A stretch of DNA of 41,785 nt, from positions 1-41,785 of the forward strand of contig NZ_LXTT01000027.1 in assembly GCF_001683915.1 (NCBI RefSeq). The letters are read 5' to 3'. The notes below the pieces were generated by a model. That model saw nothing but the letters and a program-made list of their open reading frames with translations, was not told where the DNA came from and made no database searches. The stretch is from Allomuricauda sp. CP2A. Its GTDB lineage: Bacteria > Bacteroidota > Bacteroidia > Flavobacteriales > Flavobacteriaceae. Position 1 is the stretch's first letter, and every line of letters begins with the position of its first letter. This document shows positions 15,898 through 25,153 of the stretch, piece after piece. A program made the translations under genes and the position numbers.

Positions 15898-18675
15898 TCA
15901 ATCTTGAATTCCCCAATTGGTATTTGGTTCGGGCCCTAGCTGTAGAATGAGCTCTCCCCCTTTTTGAAATACATCGTGCGTGAACCAATACTTTTGGAGC
16001 GGCCTATTGTTCAATGTCGCCCCTTGGATATAGGTATTCTCCTTACTGTTGTCCAAAGTTTTGATGATAAACTCCTCTCCTTCGTAGTACGTTGGATTGA
16101 GTTTTATGGTTATCTCGTCAAAGATGGGACTCGTAATTTCGTAGGTCGGTGTGATGGAATTGTTCCCTGTTAAGCTAAAAAGCCCCATGGACATCAAGGC
16201 ACTAACACCACTCATCTGACCTTGGTCTTCATCATGGCCTCCGTATCCTTGATCTACAGTTGTTGCTCCGTAAGCTTGCTCATTTACCCTTCTCACCCAA
16301 TATTGTGTGAGCCACGGTTTTTGAACATGGTTAAAAACATGCGCATTGGAACAACCTGGTTGATTGGCATAACTGACGTAGCCATCGGAATACCCAAATA
16401 CAAAATCTTCGGGAGCGGCTTGCTCAAAGGCAAAGTTGAGCTTGTCGGCAAGGGCATCGTTCCCCCCCATAAGCTGCGACAATTTGGATATGCCATGGGA
16501 GACCGACCAGGTTCCCTGCCATCCGTTGGTCTCTACCCAACCTTGACCGGATACTAAATCCGTGTGTACCCAATTACCTGACTTATCCTTGGGCAATAAT
16601 AATTTTGAGTCGGAATGAAACAATTTGGTCCATCCTTCCGCTCTCTTGGAGAAATAAGCTTGGTCTTTTGTCCTGCCCATTTTTTTTGCCATTTGGGACA
16701 GGGACCAATCTTGAAAAGCCCACTCCAATGTTTTGCCAGCGTTACCTGGGCAATACCCGTTTTCTATGTAAAACTCAAGGTCTTCCGCAGAGTCGCTCAT
16801 CATACCTCCGGGCATGTGATTGTTTTTCATGACCTGAAACGCTTGTCTTGGACTTGTTTTGGTCATCAAATCTTTCATGTAGGTGCTCACCAGCATATTT
16901 GTTGCCGGGTTTCCTGTCATTATATACGAATATCCACCTGCTATGGCGCCTCTAGGTAGCAACCCACCATTATCCGCATATTGGACCAAGGAGGCCGAAA
17001 AATCATCTAAAATTTCGGGCCAGGCCAATCCCCAAACAATGTTCAGGTTCCATTGGGTTAGCCAAAGGGCATCAAAATTGTACATATTGAACTTAGACTC
17101 CCCATCTTTTCCTTTTGGGAGCGACCTTACTTTTAAATCGGCCTTGGTAAAGTTTCCATGACGTTCTCCCTGGGTATAATCGGGATAATCACCACTAACA
17201 TCATTAAGGATCCTTCTTCCCAAAAGTATATGCCATAAGTCGGTATAAAACTTTTCACGTTGCTGCTCGGTTCCTCCCTTAACCGCAATTCTACCCAGTT
17301 TTTCTTCCCATATTTTGAAGGCATCTTTTTTGTAACGGTCAAATTCCCAATGGGGTGCTTCTGTTTGAAGATTTTTGCGGGCATTTTCCACAGAGGTATA
17401 TGAAATGGCAATTTTCATTTGAACTTCGCCCCCAGCCTCTACATCATAATTGGCAGCAATTCCAGTAGTGGGCGCATCCCAATAGCTCTGGGTAATTCCG
17501 GCAAAAACGACCGAATCCCTACGGGTCATGGTATCGCTCCCCTTTATAGAGTTGATATTGTTGAATCTTTCTTTGTCCTTCCATCCATCCAAGGATTTGA
17601 AGGATTTATCAAATTGAATCACAAAAAACACCTTGACCTTTTCCGGACCACCCCAAAACCTACCCGCTGAATCAAAGGAACCTTCCAACTCATTTTGGTT
17701 GACCTTGCGAACATCTGCATTGATCATGGTAGAGTTCCCTAGATATCCCCCTAAATTTGTCAAGATACTGGCCTTGTCCGCTTTTGTGTATTTAAACCGA
17801 TATAAGGTAGTACGCTTGGTACTGGTAAGCTCTGTCCACACATGGTGCTCTTTAAGATATAGGCGTTGATATCCGGGCATGGCTATTTCATCATCATGAC
17901 TAAAACTGGACTTCCAACCTTGATCACCCAAAGTGGGGTCTATGTTTCCCAATGTTGGCATAATCTGTATTCCGGAAAGACACCAACCATGAATCTGTTC
18001 GAACCCCAACACCTCTGTGGAATTATAGTTGTATCCTCCCCCATATTGATTTTTATTTCGAGTTACAGGTGCTGCAGCTACCATTCCCATTGGGTATGCC
18101 CCGGGTGTGAAGAAAAAATAACGTCCCTTGGCGGATTCTATAAACGGGTTTACCCAAAACAAAGGGTTTTCGCTATCTGTTGGTGATGCGAACACCTCTA
18201 TTTCGGAAAGTCCCAGGTTAAGCCCTTCTCCATCGGTTACCTCAAAACGTACCCATTCAACAGTTTTAACAGGAAACTCAATTCTTTTGGCATTGCCGTT
18301 GTTTGGGATGGTGGTTACCCTAATAACGGAACCATCACTAAACTTAAGGACACCTCCTGCGGTATGTTCGTCCAGACCCGGCCGATCATAAATAACTATG
18401 GCATTTATGCTTCGAGGTCTGTCCCATTCCATTTGAAGCCAAGGCAATAGGTTGGCTCCCCATGCCTTTCGCTCTCCTTTACTGGCCCACTCACCCATAC
18501 CGTCCAATCGAATTACACCATCAACCAATTTGGAGGCTTCACTTCCCTGTAGTTCTGAGGAAACCTTGAGTGTGGCATAACTTGCAATATTATCCGAAGC
18601 AAGCAAGCAAGGGCTTCCAAAGATGATCAAAAATATAAATGTGATCTTAAGGCCTTGAAAAAATGTTTTGTCCAT
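15898..18675 (-). CDS. Divergent GH92 exo-alpha-mannosidase with N-terminal carbohydrate-binding-like domain
   Basis: The 925-residue exported protein has a signal peptide (residues 1-26), a discoidin/F5-8C-like beta-sandwich at about 30-163, then a GH92 N-terminal domain (PGAYPMGMVAAAPVT, GFEQIHGWCLSGIQIMPTLG) and the (alpha/alpha)6 catalytic domain. The general-acid block is seen as KTLEWAFQDW (Glu651) and the base block as HDEDQGQMSG (Asp815/Asp817). GH92 enzymes are calcium-dependent inverting exo-alpha-mannosidases acting on N-glycans, yeast mannan or mannosyl phosphodiesters. Two blocks deviate from the canonical family: GNEPxHH is replaced by NQPGCSNAH (771-779), and FSLWDTYRA by NFDALWLTQW (533-542). 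The linkage specificity is therefore uncertain. One nucleotide separates it from susD. Confidence 0.9.
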   Translation of the reverse strand: MDKTFFQGLKITFIFLIIFGSPCLLASDNIASYATLKVSSELQGSEASKLVDGVIRLDGMGEWASKGERKAWGANLLPWLQMEWDRPRSINAIVIYDRPGLDEHTAGGVLKFSDGSVIRVTTIPNNGNAKRIEFPVKTVEWVRFEVTDGEGLNLGLSEIEVFASPTDSENPLFWVNPFIESAKGRYFFFTPGAYPMGMVAAAPVTRNKNQYGGGYNYNSTEVLGFEQIHGWCLSGIQIMPTLGNIDPTLGDQGWKSSFSHDDEIAMPGYQRLYLKEHHVWTELTSTKRTTLYRFKYTKADKASILTNLGGYLGNSTMINADVRKVNQNELEGSFDSAGRFWGGPEKVKVFFVIQFDKSFKSLDGWKDKERFNNINSIKGSDTMTRRDSVVFAGITQSYWDAPTTGIAANYDVEAGGEVQMKIAISYTSVENARKNLQTEAPHWEFDRYKKDAFKIWEEKLGRIAVKGGTEQQREKFYTDLWHILLGRRILNDVSGDYPDYTQGERHGNFTKADLKVRSLPKGKDGESKFNMYNFDALWLTQWNLNIVWGLAWPEILDDFSASLVQYADNGGLLPRGAIAGGYSYIMTGNPATNMLVSTYMKDLMTKTSPRQAFQVMKNNHMPGGMMSDSAEDLEFYIENGYCPGNAGKTLEWAFQDWSLSQMAKKMGRTKDQAYFSKRAEGWTKLFHSDSKLLLPKDKSGNWVHTDLVSGQGWVETNGWQGTWSVSHGISKLSQLMGGNDALADKLNFAFEQAAPEDFVFGYSDGYVSYANQPGCSNAHVFNHVQKPWLTQYWVRRVNEQAYGATTVDQGYGGHDEDQGQMSGVSALMSMGLFSLTGNNSITPTYEITSPIFDEITIKLNPTYYEGEEFIIKTLDNSKENTYIQGATLNNRPLQKYWFTHDVFQKGGELILQLGPEPNTNWGIQD

Positions 18676-18676
18676 A

Positions 18677-20176
18677 TTAGTACCCAGAGTTCTGTGTCAA
18701 GTTTTGGTTGATATCCCTTTCGCGTTGTGGAATAGGAAGTAAATTATGTCTGGCCGCCACGGGCACTCCAGGTTTTGCATCGGAAACTTTCTCTTCCAAC
18801 TTGCCAAATCGAACCAAATCGAACCAACGATGACCTTCCCACGTCAGCTCTTTTTTGCGTTCTTCCAATATAGCTTCCTTAAAAGCTTCGTAACCCATGG
18901 TCGATAGATCGGGAAGTACATTGCGTTCCACCCCATCAGCAAATCTTGCCCTTTTCCGCACTTGATTGATGGCATCCAATGCAGCAGGAGTGCTCCCATT
19001 GTTCTGCTCATTCAACACTTCGGCATACATGAGCAATATGTCTGCATAACGGATAAGCTGAAGGTCATTGGCCGTATTGTTCACCAAAGGTTCTGCTTCC
19101 CGATCCCAATATTTTACAATGTGTGGGGTATCAAATTCCACCAATTCCCCATTGATCATATCTTGGGTCATAAAGGTGATTTCCTTTCGTCTATCTTCAT
19201 CATCAAAAGAATTGTACAGGGACATTGTGGGTATCTCAAGTCCACCACCATTCGGCCTTCCACCGTACACACCGCCAGGAAGTGTCCGGTATACAAGATG
19301 CCCTCCTTCCCAAAGGGTGGTGAACAAATCCGTACCCTCCAAAAAGCTTATGGCAAACAGTACTTCTTTTCCGTTGTTGTTCGCTATTTTGAAGACATCC
19401 GCATAATCTTCCCAAAGTCCAAACCGACCACTGGACATAATTTCTTCCAACTTGGTTTTGGCCAATTGAAGGTCTTCACCATGTTGTAGTGCCGCTTTGG
19501 CCATATAAGCTTTGGCCGTCCAACTTGTGGGCCTGCCGTTATCCAAGCCTGTTTGCTCTGTTGGGAGGCTGTTTTCGGCCATGGTCAAATCTGCAAAAAT
19601 CTGGGCGTATACTTCAGATATTTCCGCCCTACCCTGGAAAGCACTGGAGGTAAATACTTTCTGTGGTTCCAATTGCAATGGAACTTCTCCAAAGAAACGC
19701 ACCAATTCAAAATAAAGCAATCCACGCAAGAAATGCGCCTCTCCCAATAAATCGTCCTTGGTACCCTCATCCATATCCACGTCCGGAATATTAATTATGG
19801 CCATATTTGCTGCATTGATTCCTAAGTACAGGTTGGACCAAATCTCCAATGCTATGGTGTTTTCCGGTGTATGGGCCATCGCAGAGAGCTGGTTGTAACC
19901 ATCCCCTCTATTAAAGCTGGTTTCACCTTCGTCGGATAGGAGTGCATTGGCCGTCCAATAATTGGCAAAGTACAATCCCTTGGAGTTCAGGGTTTCATCA
20001 AAAGTGGCCCCCAGGTGCCCATAAATACCATTGATGGCCAACTTGGCATCTTGTTCTGTTTGATAAAATGTATCCTCAGTATAAAAGGTCTTCACTTCTT
20101 CTTCCAAGGAGCTTTCACAACCCAAGATCAAAATCAGGGCAGCGAAGTAAATTCTATAATTTTTGAATTGTTTCAT
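18677..20176 (-). CDS. susD: SusD/RagB-family surface glycan-binding lipoprotein
   Basis: The 499-residue product has a lipobox (LILGC, Cys20). It shows the SusD-like TPR framework (FYTEDTFYQTEQDAKLAINGIY, EAHFLRGLLYFELVRFFGEVPL) and the typical C-terminal blocks LIRYADILLMYAEVLNE, AINQVRKRA, ILEERKKELTWEGHRWFDLVRFG and LLPIPQRERDINQNLTQNSGY. SusD proteins cap the SusC channel and hand glycan to it. It follows susC by 12 nt and precedes GH92 by 1 nt, so the three are translated from one message. The symbol denotes the family, not the starch specificity of the type protein. Confidence 0.96.
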   Translation of the reverse strand: MKQFKNYRIYFAALILILGCESSLEEEVKTFYTEDTFYQTEQDAKLAINGIYGHLGATFDETLNSKGLYFANYWTANALLSDEGETSFNRGDGYNQLSAMAHTPENTIALEIWSNLYLGINAANMAIINIPDVDMDEGTKDDLLGEAHFLRGLLYFELVRFFGEVPLQLEPQKVFTSSAFQGRAEISEVYAQIFADLTMAENSLPTEQTGLDNGRPTSWTAKAYMAKAALQHGEDLQLAKTKLEEIMSSGRFGLWEDYADVFKIANNNGKEVLFAISFLEGTDLFTTLWEGGHLVYRTLPGGVYGGRPNGGGLEIPTMSLYNSFDDEDRRKEITFMTQDMINGELVEFDTPHIVKYWDREAEPLVNNTANDLQLIRYADILLMYAEVLNEQNNGSTPAALDAINQVRKRARFADGVERNVLPDLSTMGYEAFKEAILEERKKELTWEGHRWFDLVRFGKLEEKVSDAKPGVPVAARHNLLPIPQRERDINQNLTQNSGY

Positions 20177-20188
20177 GATTTTGATTTT

Positions 20189-23100
20189 TTAAAAGTTTAC
20201 GTTAAGACCTAATAAATAAGTTCTAGAGGTTGGATATCCTCCAAAATCCGCCCCAGCACTTAAATTGTTGTTCTGTCCTCCAAAACTTACTTCGGGGTCT
20301 ACACCGCTATAGTTGGTTATGGTGAACAAATTTTTCCCAGTGAGATAAAACCTAAGTTTGTTGATTTTCATTCTGGACAGGAACTTGGTTGGTATGGAAT
20401 ATCCCAACGTGGCCGATTTTAACCTTAAATAGGAGCCGTCTTCAACATAATAATCCGAAAACACTATATTTCTAGGACCATCTGCTGCTCTAGTGTAGGT
20501 GTTGCTTGGATTTTCCGGTGTCCATCTATTGGAAAATGCTTCCAACAAAACATTGCCCTGCCCATTCAGGTTTTCAAGGTTTATCCGATTGAAGTTGGCA
20601 ATTTCATTGCCATAAACCCCCTGCATGAATATATTAAGGTCCCAGTTCTTCCAAGTGACCGTATTGTTGATACCAAATGTGTATTCTGGAACAGGGTTCC
20701 CTATAAAAGTCCTATCGTTGTCGGCATCTATTACGCCATCGCCATTCAAGTCTTTATACTTTCGTTCCCCTGGGGTAAAAGTGTCCGTTGCAAACATCGG
20801 GGTGGTAGCGGGGTCATCATCCAGCTGAATGATTCCATCCGAAACATAACCGTAGAATGCCCCGATCTCACCACCCTCTTCCAGTAGCTGCCAATTGGTA
20901 ATTCCCAAAATCCCAAAACCTGTGGGAATATTGTCCAAACCGGCCAGATCCAATATTTTGTTCTTGTTATAAGCTCCGGTTATGTTCATGTCCCAATTAA
21001 ATTCCCCTTTGAACAATTGTGCATTGATGCCCAATTCAATTCCTTCGTTTCGTACACTTCCTGCATTGACCACACTTTGAATATATCCGGTTTGCGAAGG
21101 CACTTGAAGGTTCAACAACAAATCATCCGTGTTCTTTTGGTAACCATCAATGGTGAACCCCAGTCGATCATTAAAGAAACCAAGGTCCAGACCAATGTTG
21201 TACTGCTCGGTACGTTCCCATTTAAGGGCACTGTTGGCCGGTGTACTGGGCAATTGCCCCACCACTTCGTTGTCATTAAAGGAATGATAGGTAGGCTTAA
21301 ATGTTGATTGTGCAGAATAGGGCGCGATAGATTCATTGCCTATGATTCCGTACCCCAGACGCAATTTCAGGTAGAGTCCGGAATCTTGAAGGAAATCTTC
21401 CTCTGAAACATTCCAAGCAAAAGCCCCCGATGGGAAAAACCCATACTTATTGCCATCCCCAAATTTGGAAGACCCATCAACCCGTGAAGTGGCCGTAAAA
21501 ATGTACTTGTTGTCCAAAATATAGTTGACCCTTCCGAAATAGGAAATCAATCTGGATTCTATGATATTGGAACTGACCCCAGGGTTCAATCCAAGCCCCA
21601 AATTATTGGAACCAAAGTTTTCTGTTGGGAATCCCAAAGCATTGCCTGAGAGCGTCTCAATAGCAAAATCTTGCCATGACGCCCCTACCAAGGCATTTAC
21701 GCGATGTCTATTGTTGAATGTATTGGTATAGTTCAGTGTAGATTCTGCCAAATAACTGGTGGCGGTATTCTTGGCTTGGGCAGCAAAAGCACCGGGTGAA
21801 TTCCCAAAATCTATTTCCTCGGTCCTAAAATAGAATTGTTCATTGATATTCAAGTCTACCCCTAAGGTAGTCTTCAACTGTAGATTTTTGGCCAAATCCC
21901 ATTTAATGGCCAAGTTATCCAATATCCTTGTGGCCTTACCCTTGCTTTCCGATAGATTTTGATAAGCCACCGGGCTTGGGAAATTGGGAATCTGTTCTTG
22001 GACGTTGCCTACTTCGTTCACAAAGGTTCCATCATCTTGAACAATGAAATTTCCTTTGGTATAATTCCCTTCAGGATCAAAAACAGGCAACAATGGATTA
22101 AACTGGTACGCCCCTGTTATGGCACTACTGGCCACTTCTACCCCGCCTGTGGTTTCTGTTCTGGCCGTATTGAAGTTGGTCCTGTTCAAGCTTAAGGAGT
22201 TTTCTATGGACAATCTCTCGGTAGCCTTAAAATCGAGGTTTACCCGAAAATTGTACCGTTTAAAATCGGTTTCGATGACGACGCCTTCCTGATCCAAATA
22301 CGATCCGGAAACAGCATACTTAATATCTTGGTTCCCCCCTTTAATGGAAAGGTCGTGGCTTTTGGTAATGGCCGTCCTAAAAATTTCATCCTGCCAATCG
22401 GTACCCACACCAAAAGAGTTTGGGTTGGTATAAAATCGTGGCTCACCTGAACCATTGTACCTGGATTCATTTACATAAAATGCAAATTGCGAGGCATTCA
22501 AGAGATCAAGTTTTTGAATGACCTCACTGACCCCCACATAGGTATCATAGTTGATTTGCGCATCCCCGTTCAATCCTCTTTTGGTAGTAATAATAATTAC
22601 CCCGTTGGCTCCACGGGAACCGTAAATTGCCGTGGCCGAAGCGTCTTTCAATACATCTATGGATGCAATATCATTGGCACTCAAGGTAGAGAGGGCGTTA
22701 ATGGAGGGGCCTTCTGCCACACCTGCGGAAAGGTTATCACTATTGTTGTCCACTGGAAAACCATCTATTACATACAAAGGTTCGTTACTTGCATTGATGG
22801 AGCTACTACCCCTGATTCTAACGGAAGTGGCACCACCGGGCTGTCCAGAGGTCTGGGTCAATAGTAGGCCGGAGACCCTTCCCTGCACAAAATCGTCGGC
22901 CGTTGTGGAACGTACCGCTTCCAAATCCTCAGATTTAATAGTGGCAATAGAACCGGTAAGGTCTTTCTTGGTCGTGCTTCCATAACCAATGATGACCACC
23001 TCATCCAATTCGTTCACATCTGTTTTCAAGGCCACATCGATGGTGCGTTGTCCCCCAACCATAACTTCCTGGGAACTGAATCCTTGATAGCTGAAAATCA

Positions 23101-23326
23101 AGGTCACATTTTCGCTCGGGATTTCCAAGGTGTATTCCCCATCAAAGTTGGCAGATGCCCCAATGGCCATTCCTTTTACCACTACATTGGCCCCAGGTAG
23201 TGGTAGACCATCATCTTCCGCTGTGATCACCCCTTGGACCGTAATATTTTGTGCAAATGCCACAAGATTGCCAAGCACCAAAAAGATGACAATAAGGGCT
23301 TTTGTTCTATTTTTCATAATCGTCAT
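20189..23326 (-). CDS. susC: SusC/RagA-family TonB-dependent outer-membrane transporter
   Basis: The 1045-residue product has a signal peptide (to about AFAQ), a carboxypeptidase-regulatory-like domain at about 28-105 (VQGVITAEDDGLPLPGANV), the plug with the SusC signature DELDEVVIIGYG...KKDLTGSI, SINASNEPLYVIDGFP and GSRGANGVIIITTKRG, then a long beta-barrel ending in YLLGLNVNF with a terminal aromatic residue. It imports oligosaccharides across the outer membrane using TonB energy. ATG 23326 begins MTIMKNR; the ATG three codons later (23317) is an equally good start. The gene lies 4 nt after the DUF4961 stop. There is no N-terminal secretin/TonB short (STN) domain, so it is not the FecA type that signals to an anti-sigma factor. 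Confidence 0.97.
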   Translation of the reverse strand: MTIMKNRTKALIVIFLVLGNLVAFAQNITVQGVITAEDDGLPLPGANVVVKGMAIGASANFDGEYTLEIPSENVTLIFSYQGFSSQEVMVGGQRTIDVALKTDVNELDEVVIIGYGSTTKKDLTGSIATIKSEDLEAVRSTTADDFVQGRVSGLLLTQTSGQPGGATSVRIRGSSSINASNEPLYVIDGFPVDNNSDNLSAGVAEGPSINALSTLSANDIASIDVLKDASATAIYGSRGANGVIIITTKRGLNGDAQINYDTYVGVSEVIQKLDLLNASQFAFYVNESRYNGSGEPRFYTNPNSFGVGTDWQDEIFRTAITKSHDLSIKGGNQDIKYAVSGSYLDQEGVVIETDFKRYNFRVNLDFKATERLSIENSLSLNRTNFNTARTETTGGVEVASSAITGAYQFNPLLPVFDPEGNYTKGNFIVQDDGTFVNEVGNVQEQIPNFPSPVAYQNLSESKGKATRILDNLAIKWDLAKNLQLKTTLGVDLNINEQFYFRTEEIDFGNSPGAFAAQAKNTATSYLAESTLNYTNTFNNRHRVNALVGASWQDFAIETLSGNALGFPTENFGSNNLGLGLNPGVSSNIIESRLISYFGRVNYILDNKYIFTATSRVDGSSKFGDGNKYGFFPSGAFAWNVSEEDFLQDSGLYLKLRLGYGIIGNESIAPYSAQSTFKPTYHSFNDNEVVGQLPSTPANSALKWERTEQYNIGLDLGFFNDRLGFTIDGYQKNTDDLLLNLQVPSQTGYIQSVVNAGSVRNEGIELGINAQLFKGEFNWDMNITGAYNKNKILDLAGLDNIPTGFGILGITNWQLLEEGGEIGAFYGYVSDGIIQLDDDPATTPMFATDTFTPGERKYKDLNGDGVIDADNDRTFIGNPVPEYTFGINNTVTWKNWDLNIFMQGVYGNEIANFNRINLENLNGQGNVLLEAFSNRWTPENPSNTYTRAADGPRNIVFSDYYVEDGSYLRLKSATLGYSIPTKFLSRMKINKLRFYLTGKNLFTITNYSGVDPEVSFGGQNNNLSAGADFGGYPTSRTYLLGLNVNF

Positions 23327-23330
23327 AGTT

Positions 23331-24296
23331 TTAATTCGTACAGTTGGCTATTATTTGAAAATCTTCTCCCGTATCGGGGTTCTTTACCTCGACATCCCCA
23401 TTTTGATTGGTAAAACTGAAGGTGATATCTGTAATTTCCTGACCTGGAGGCGCATTAAAAAGTTGTCTGGGCCAAATGGATATTGCCCATTGATCATTCC
23501 CCATACTACGCATTTTGGTAACGCTGGAATTGTCGCACACCTCAACTGGCTGTCCATTCACTATTGCCTTGGCACAGAGGTATACATCTACAAATCCGGA
23601 AAGAGCAGTTGGCGCTCCCTCGGGTCCTTTTGTAGCATCAAAACCAACATGGATGATGTCCTCATACGTATATTCCGCAGGTTGTAAGGTTACCGGAAAG
23701 GGAAGCGGCCCACAAAGATCCATAACAGGGTTGGATCCTCCGGTTACCTCCATGCAAGGGGTAAATCGAATATCGGTCTCGCCTTGGGTAATACCATATC
23801 CAGAAGTCCCTACGATATATCCTAACTGTGTTTTAATATTATCTGTACCGACATCCATGGAAAGTTGTATCTGACCAGAAAAGTTCACCCCATTGGCCCC
23901 AGGGACGGTTTCGTTGGAAATGAAGACGACCCATTCCACAAGGCCGTAATTTTCGCCAATTCCGGCAAGATCGGCCATAGGAGTGGCATAGTCTGGGTCG
24001 GCACCATTGGCCAGGCGCATAGTACCATTTCCGTTATCAGATGTATAGGAGACTGTGGCATTTGAAGCAATGTCCCAAGCTTCAGGGGCCAATACCCCAA
24101 AAACAATATTGTAAGCCGAATCTTCGGCCGGGGCCACATCAACATCAATGGTCACATCCATCCGCTCACCAACCCCTATGGATGACGGCTGGTTTACGTT
24201 GGTTATGGTGATACACATACTCAACAATAAAAACAACAGAAACAGTGCTTTTGGTTGAAATAGAATGCGTTTTAGTTTGTATAGTTTGTTTTTCAT
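23331..24296 (-). CDS. DUF4961-like exported PUL accessory protein
   Basis: The 321-residue product has a basic N-terminus and a long hydrophobic segment at about 17-33 (ALFLLFLLLSMCITIT), then beta-rich domains with NQPSSIGVGERMDVTIDVDV, VFGVLAPEAWDI, TDIRFTPCMEV and SFTNQNGDVEVKNPDTG. I recognise the DUF4961 pattern that accompanies SusCD and DUF5004 in flavobacterial PULs. The Cys near residue 28 does not sit in a classical lipobox (SMC), so I leave anchoring open. Presumed role: surface glycan binding in the SusE/F position, though here it precedes SusC. Family recognition is from memory; a profile search would settle it. Confidence 0.75.
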   Translation of the reverse strand: MKNKLYKLKRILFQPKALFLLFLLLSMCITITNVNQPSSIGVGERMDVTIDVDVAPAEDSAYNIVFGVLAPEAWDIASNATVSYTSDNGNGTMRLANGADPDYATPMADLAGIGENYGLVEWVVFISNETVPGANGVNFSGQIQLSMDVGTDNIKTQLGYIVGTSGYGITQGETDIRFTPCMEVTGGSNPVMDLCGPLPFPVTLQPAEYTYEDIIHVGFDATKGPEGAPTALSGFVDVYLCAKAIVNGQPVEVCDNSSVTKMRSMGNDQWAISIWPRQLFNAPPGQEITDITFSFTNQNGDVEVKNPDTGEDFQIIANCTN

Positions 24297-24318
24297 TTTA
24301 GTGCATATTGGTTTCTTG

Positions 24319-24753
24319 TTATTTGCTCAGTTTGTAGGTATAGGTATTTGATGAACATCCTAACGGGACGATTACTGTCATCTTATCCGATCCAGAAAGA
24401 ACGGCTCCTTGAATATCCAAACTGGCACCATCAGAAAAATTTATTTTTGTAGGATACACAGGGTCATCAAAGGACCAATCACCACTGAGATCACTTAACA
24501 CAAAGGGAACTGTCTGACTTGGAAAAGAAAAAGACGAAGGCTCTCCATTCTCATAATCCAGCTGAAGTGAAAAGGATTGAAAATCCATAAGTGCCGTTAT
24601 GTCGTTTCCATTTTGGAGGACTTGGTCTATTTTCCAATCCCCCTCGATATCAACAACAAACTCGGTAAACCCTTCCGGGTTCTGCTCAGGGTCGCCATCA
24701 CAGCCGATAAAGGCTAGAATCGACAAGGTCATAATTAATCGTAAGCATCTCAT
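24319..24753 (-). CDS. DUF5004-like small lipoprotein, first gene of the PUL
   Basis: The 144-residue product has a lipoprotein signal (LAFIGC, Cys18) and a lipocalin-like small beta domain with the DUF5004 pattern: VVDIEGDWKIDQVLQNGNDI, PFVLSDLSGDWSFDDPVYPT, and a terminal GCSSNTYTYKLSK. The family is found at the head of SusCD operons in Bacteroidota; its biochemical role is not known to me. It is the promoter-proximal gene, behind a leader of roughly 225 nt, and 22 nt before DUF4961. Confidence 0.8.
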   Translation of the reverse strand: MRCLRLIMTLSILAFIGCDGDPEQNPEGFTEFVVDIEGDWKIDQVLQNGNDITALMDFQSFSLQLDYENGEPSSFSFPSQTVPFVLSDLSGDWSFDDPVYPTKINFSDGASLDIQGAVLSGSDKMTVIVPLGCSSNTYTYKLSK

Positions 24754-24984
24754 AACTCCAAAGTTTGATAAATAGTTAGTTTACGGTAAGGCCGCTGTGC
24801 CAAAAATGAGAAAAAAGGAAGATCGAAGGCTCATTTTACAATGTCTCCATATCACCCTTTTTTCTTTCAGAATTAAACTCAACAACTTAAATAATTATTT
24901 TTTGAACACTCTAAACAAAGAACTCTCTTACAGTCAATAAGCGGAAAATCAATATTCATATGTTCATATGTTCATACATATGAT
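24754..24984 (-). other. Long 5' leader of the PUL transcript, with a possible 17-codon upstream ORF
   Basis: Between the predicted transcription start (about 24978) and the first gene lie about 225 nt without a recognisable gene. On the minus strand an ATG at 24834 opens a 17-residue reading frame (MSLRSSFFLIFGTAALP) stopping at 24781. It could be a leader peptide or chance. I see no strong hairpin with a T-tract, so attenuation is not supported. Confidence 0.3.
24957..24982. promoter_or_regulatory. Candidate operator: palindrome overlapping the PUL transcription start
   Basis: CATATGT-TCAT-ACATATG (24965-24982) is a perfect 18-bp inverted repeat with 7-bp arms, preceded by another CATATGTT half-site from 24957. 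The core TGT-N4-ACA resembles GntR-family operators. Its position over the expected +1 fits repression. The GntR/UTRA regulator at 3121 is the candidate binder (inference). Confidence 0.6.
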
Positions 24985-25015
24985 CAAATATAGATATTTG
25001 TCGGATGTCACCAAA
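24985..25015 (-). promoter_or_regulatory. Primary-sigma promoter of the PUL
   Basis: Reading the minus strand, TTTG (25015-25012) is followed by exactly 19 nt and then TATATTTG (24992-24985). This matches the Bacteroidetes consensus TTTG / about 19 nt / TAnnTTTG. Transcription would start about 5-8 nt downstream, near 24978, inside the palindrome at 24965-24982. Confidence 0.75.
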
Positions 25016-25059
25016 AAAATGTTTCTTTTTTGTCATTTTATCATTTTAATGACATCCGA
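25001..25059. repeat. Spaced inverted repeat across the PUL promoter
   Basis: TCGGATGTCA (25001-25010) and TGACATCCGA (25050-25059) are perfect 10-bp inverted arms 39 nt apart. A further TGTCAT (25031-25036) lies between them. The first arm falls inside the -33/-7 spacer of the PUL promoter. It may be the site of a second regulator. Confidence 0.5.
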
Positions 25060-25153
25060 ATTAATGATAGTCCAAATAGGGCACCAACAATAAACATGGG
25101 CTAGCCAGCATACAGAAAACCATTAAAACGTTTTCGTTTCAGCCTTAACTAAT

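Noticed and set aside
24965..24982. CATATG repeats as NdeI-like chance palindromes
   Set aside because: Rejected as the full explanation, because the long 16-nt identity between the two sites and the position over the predicted transcription start are unlikely by chance; kept as candidate operators.
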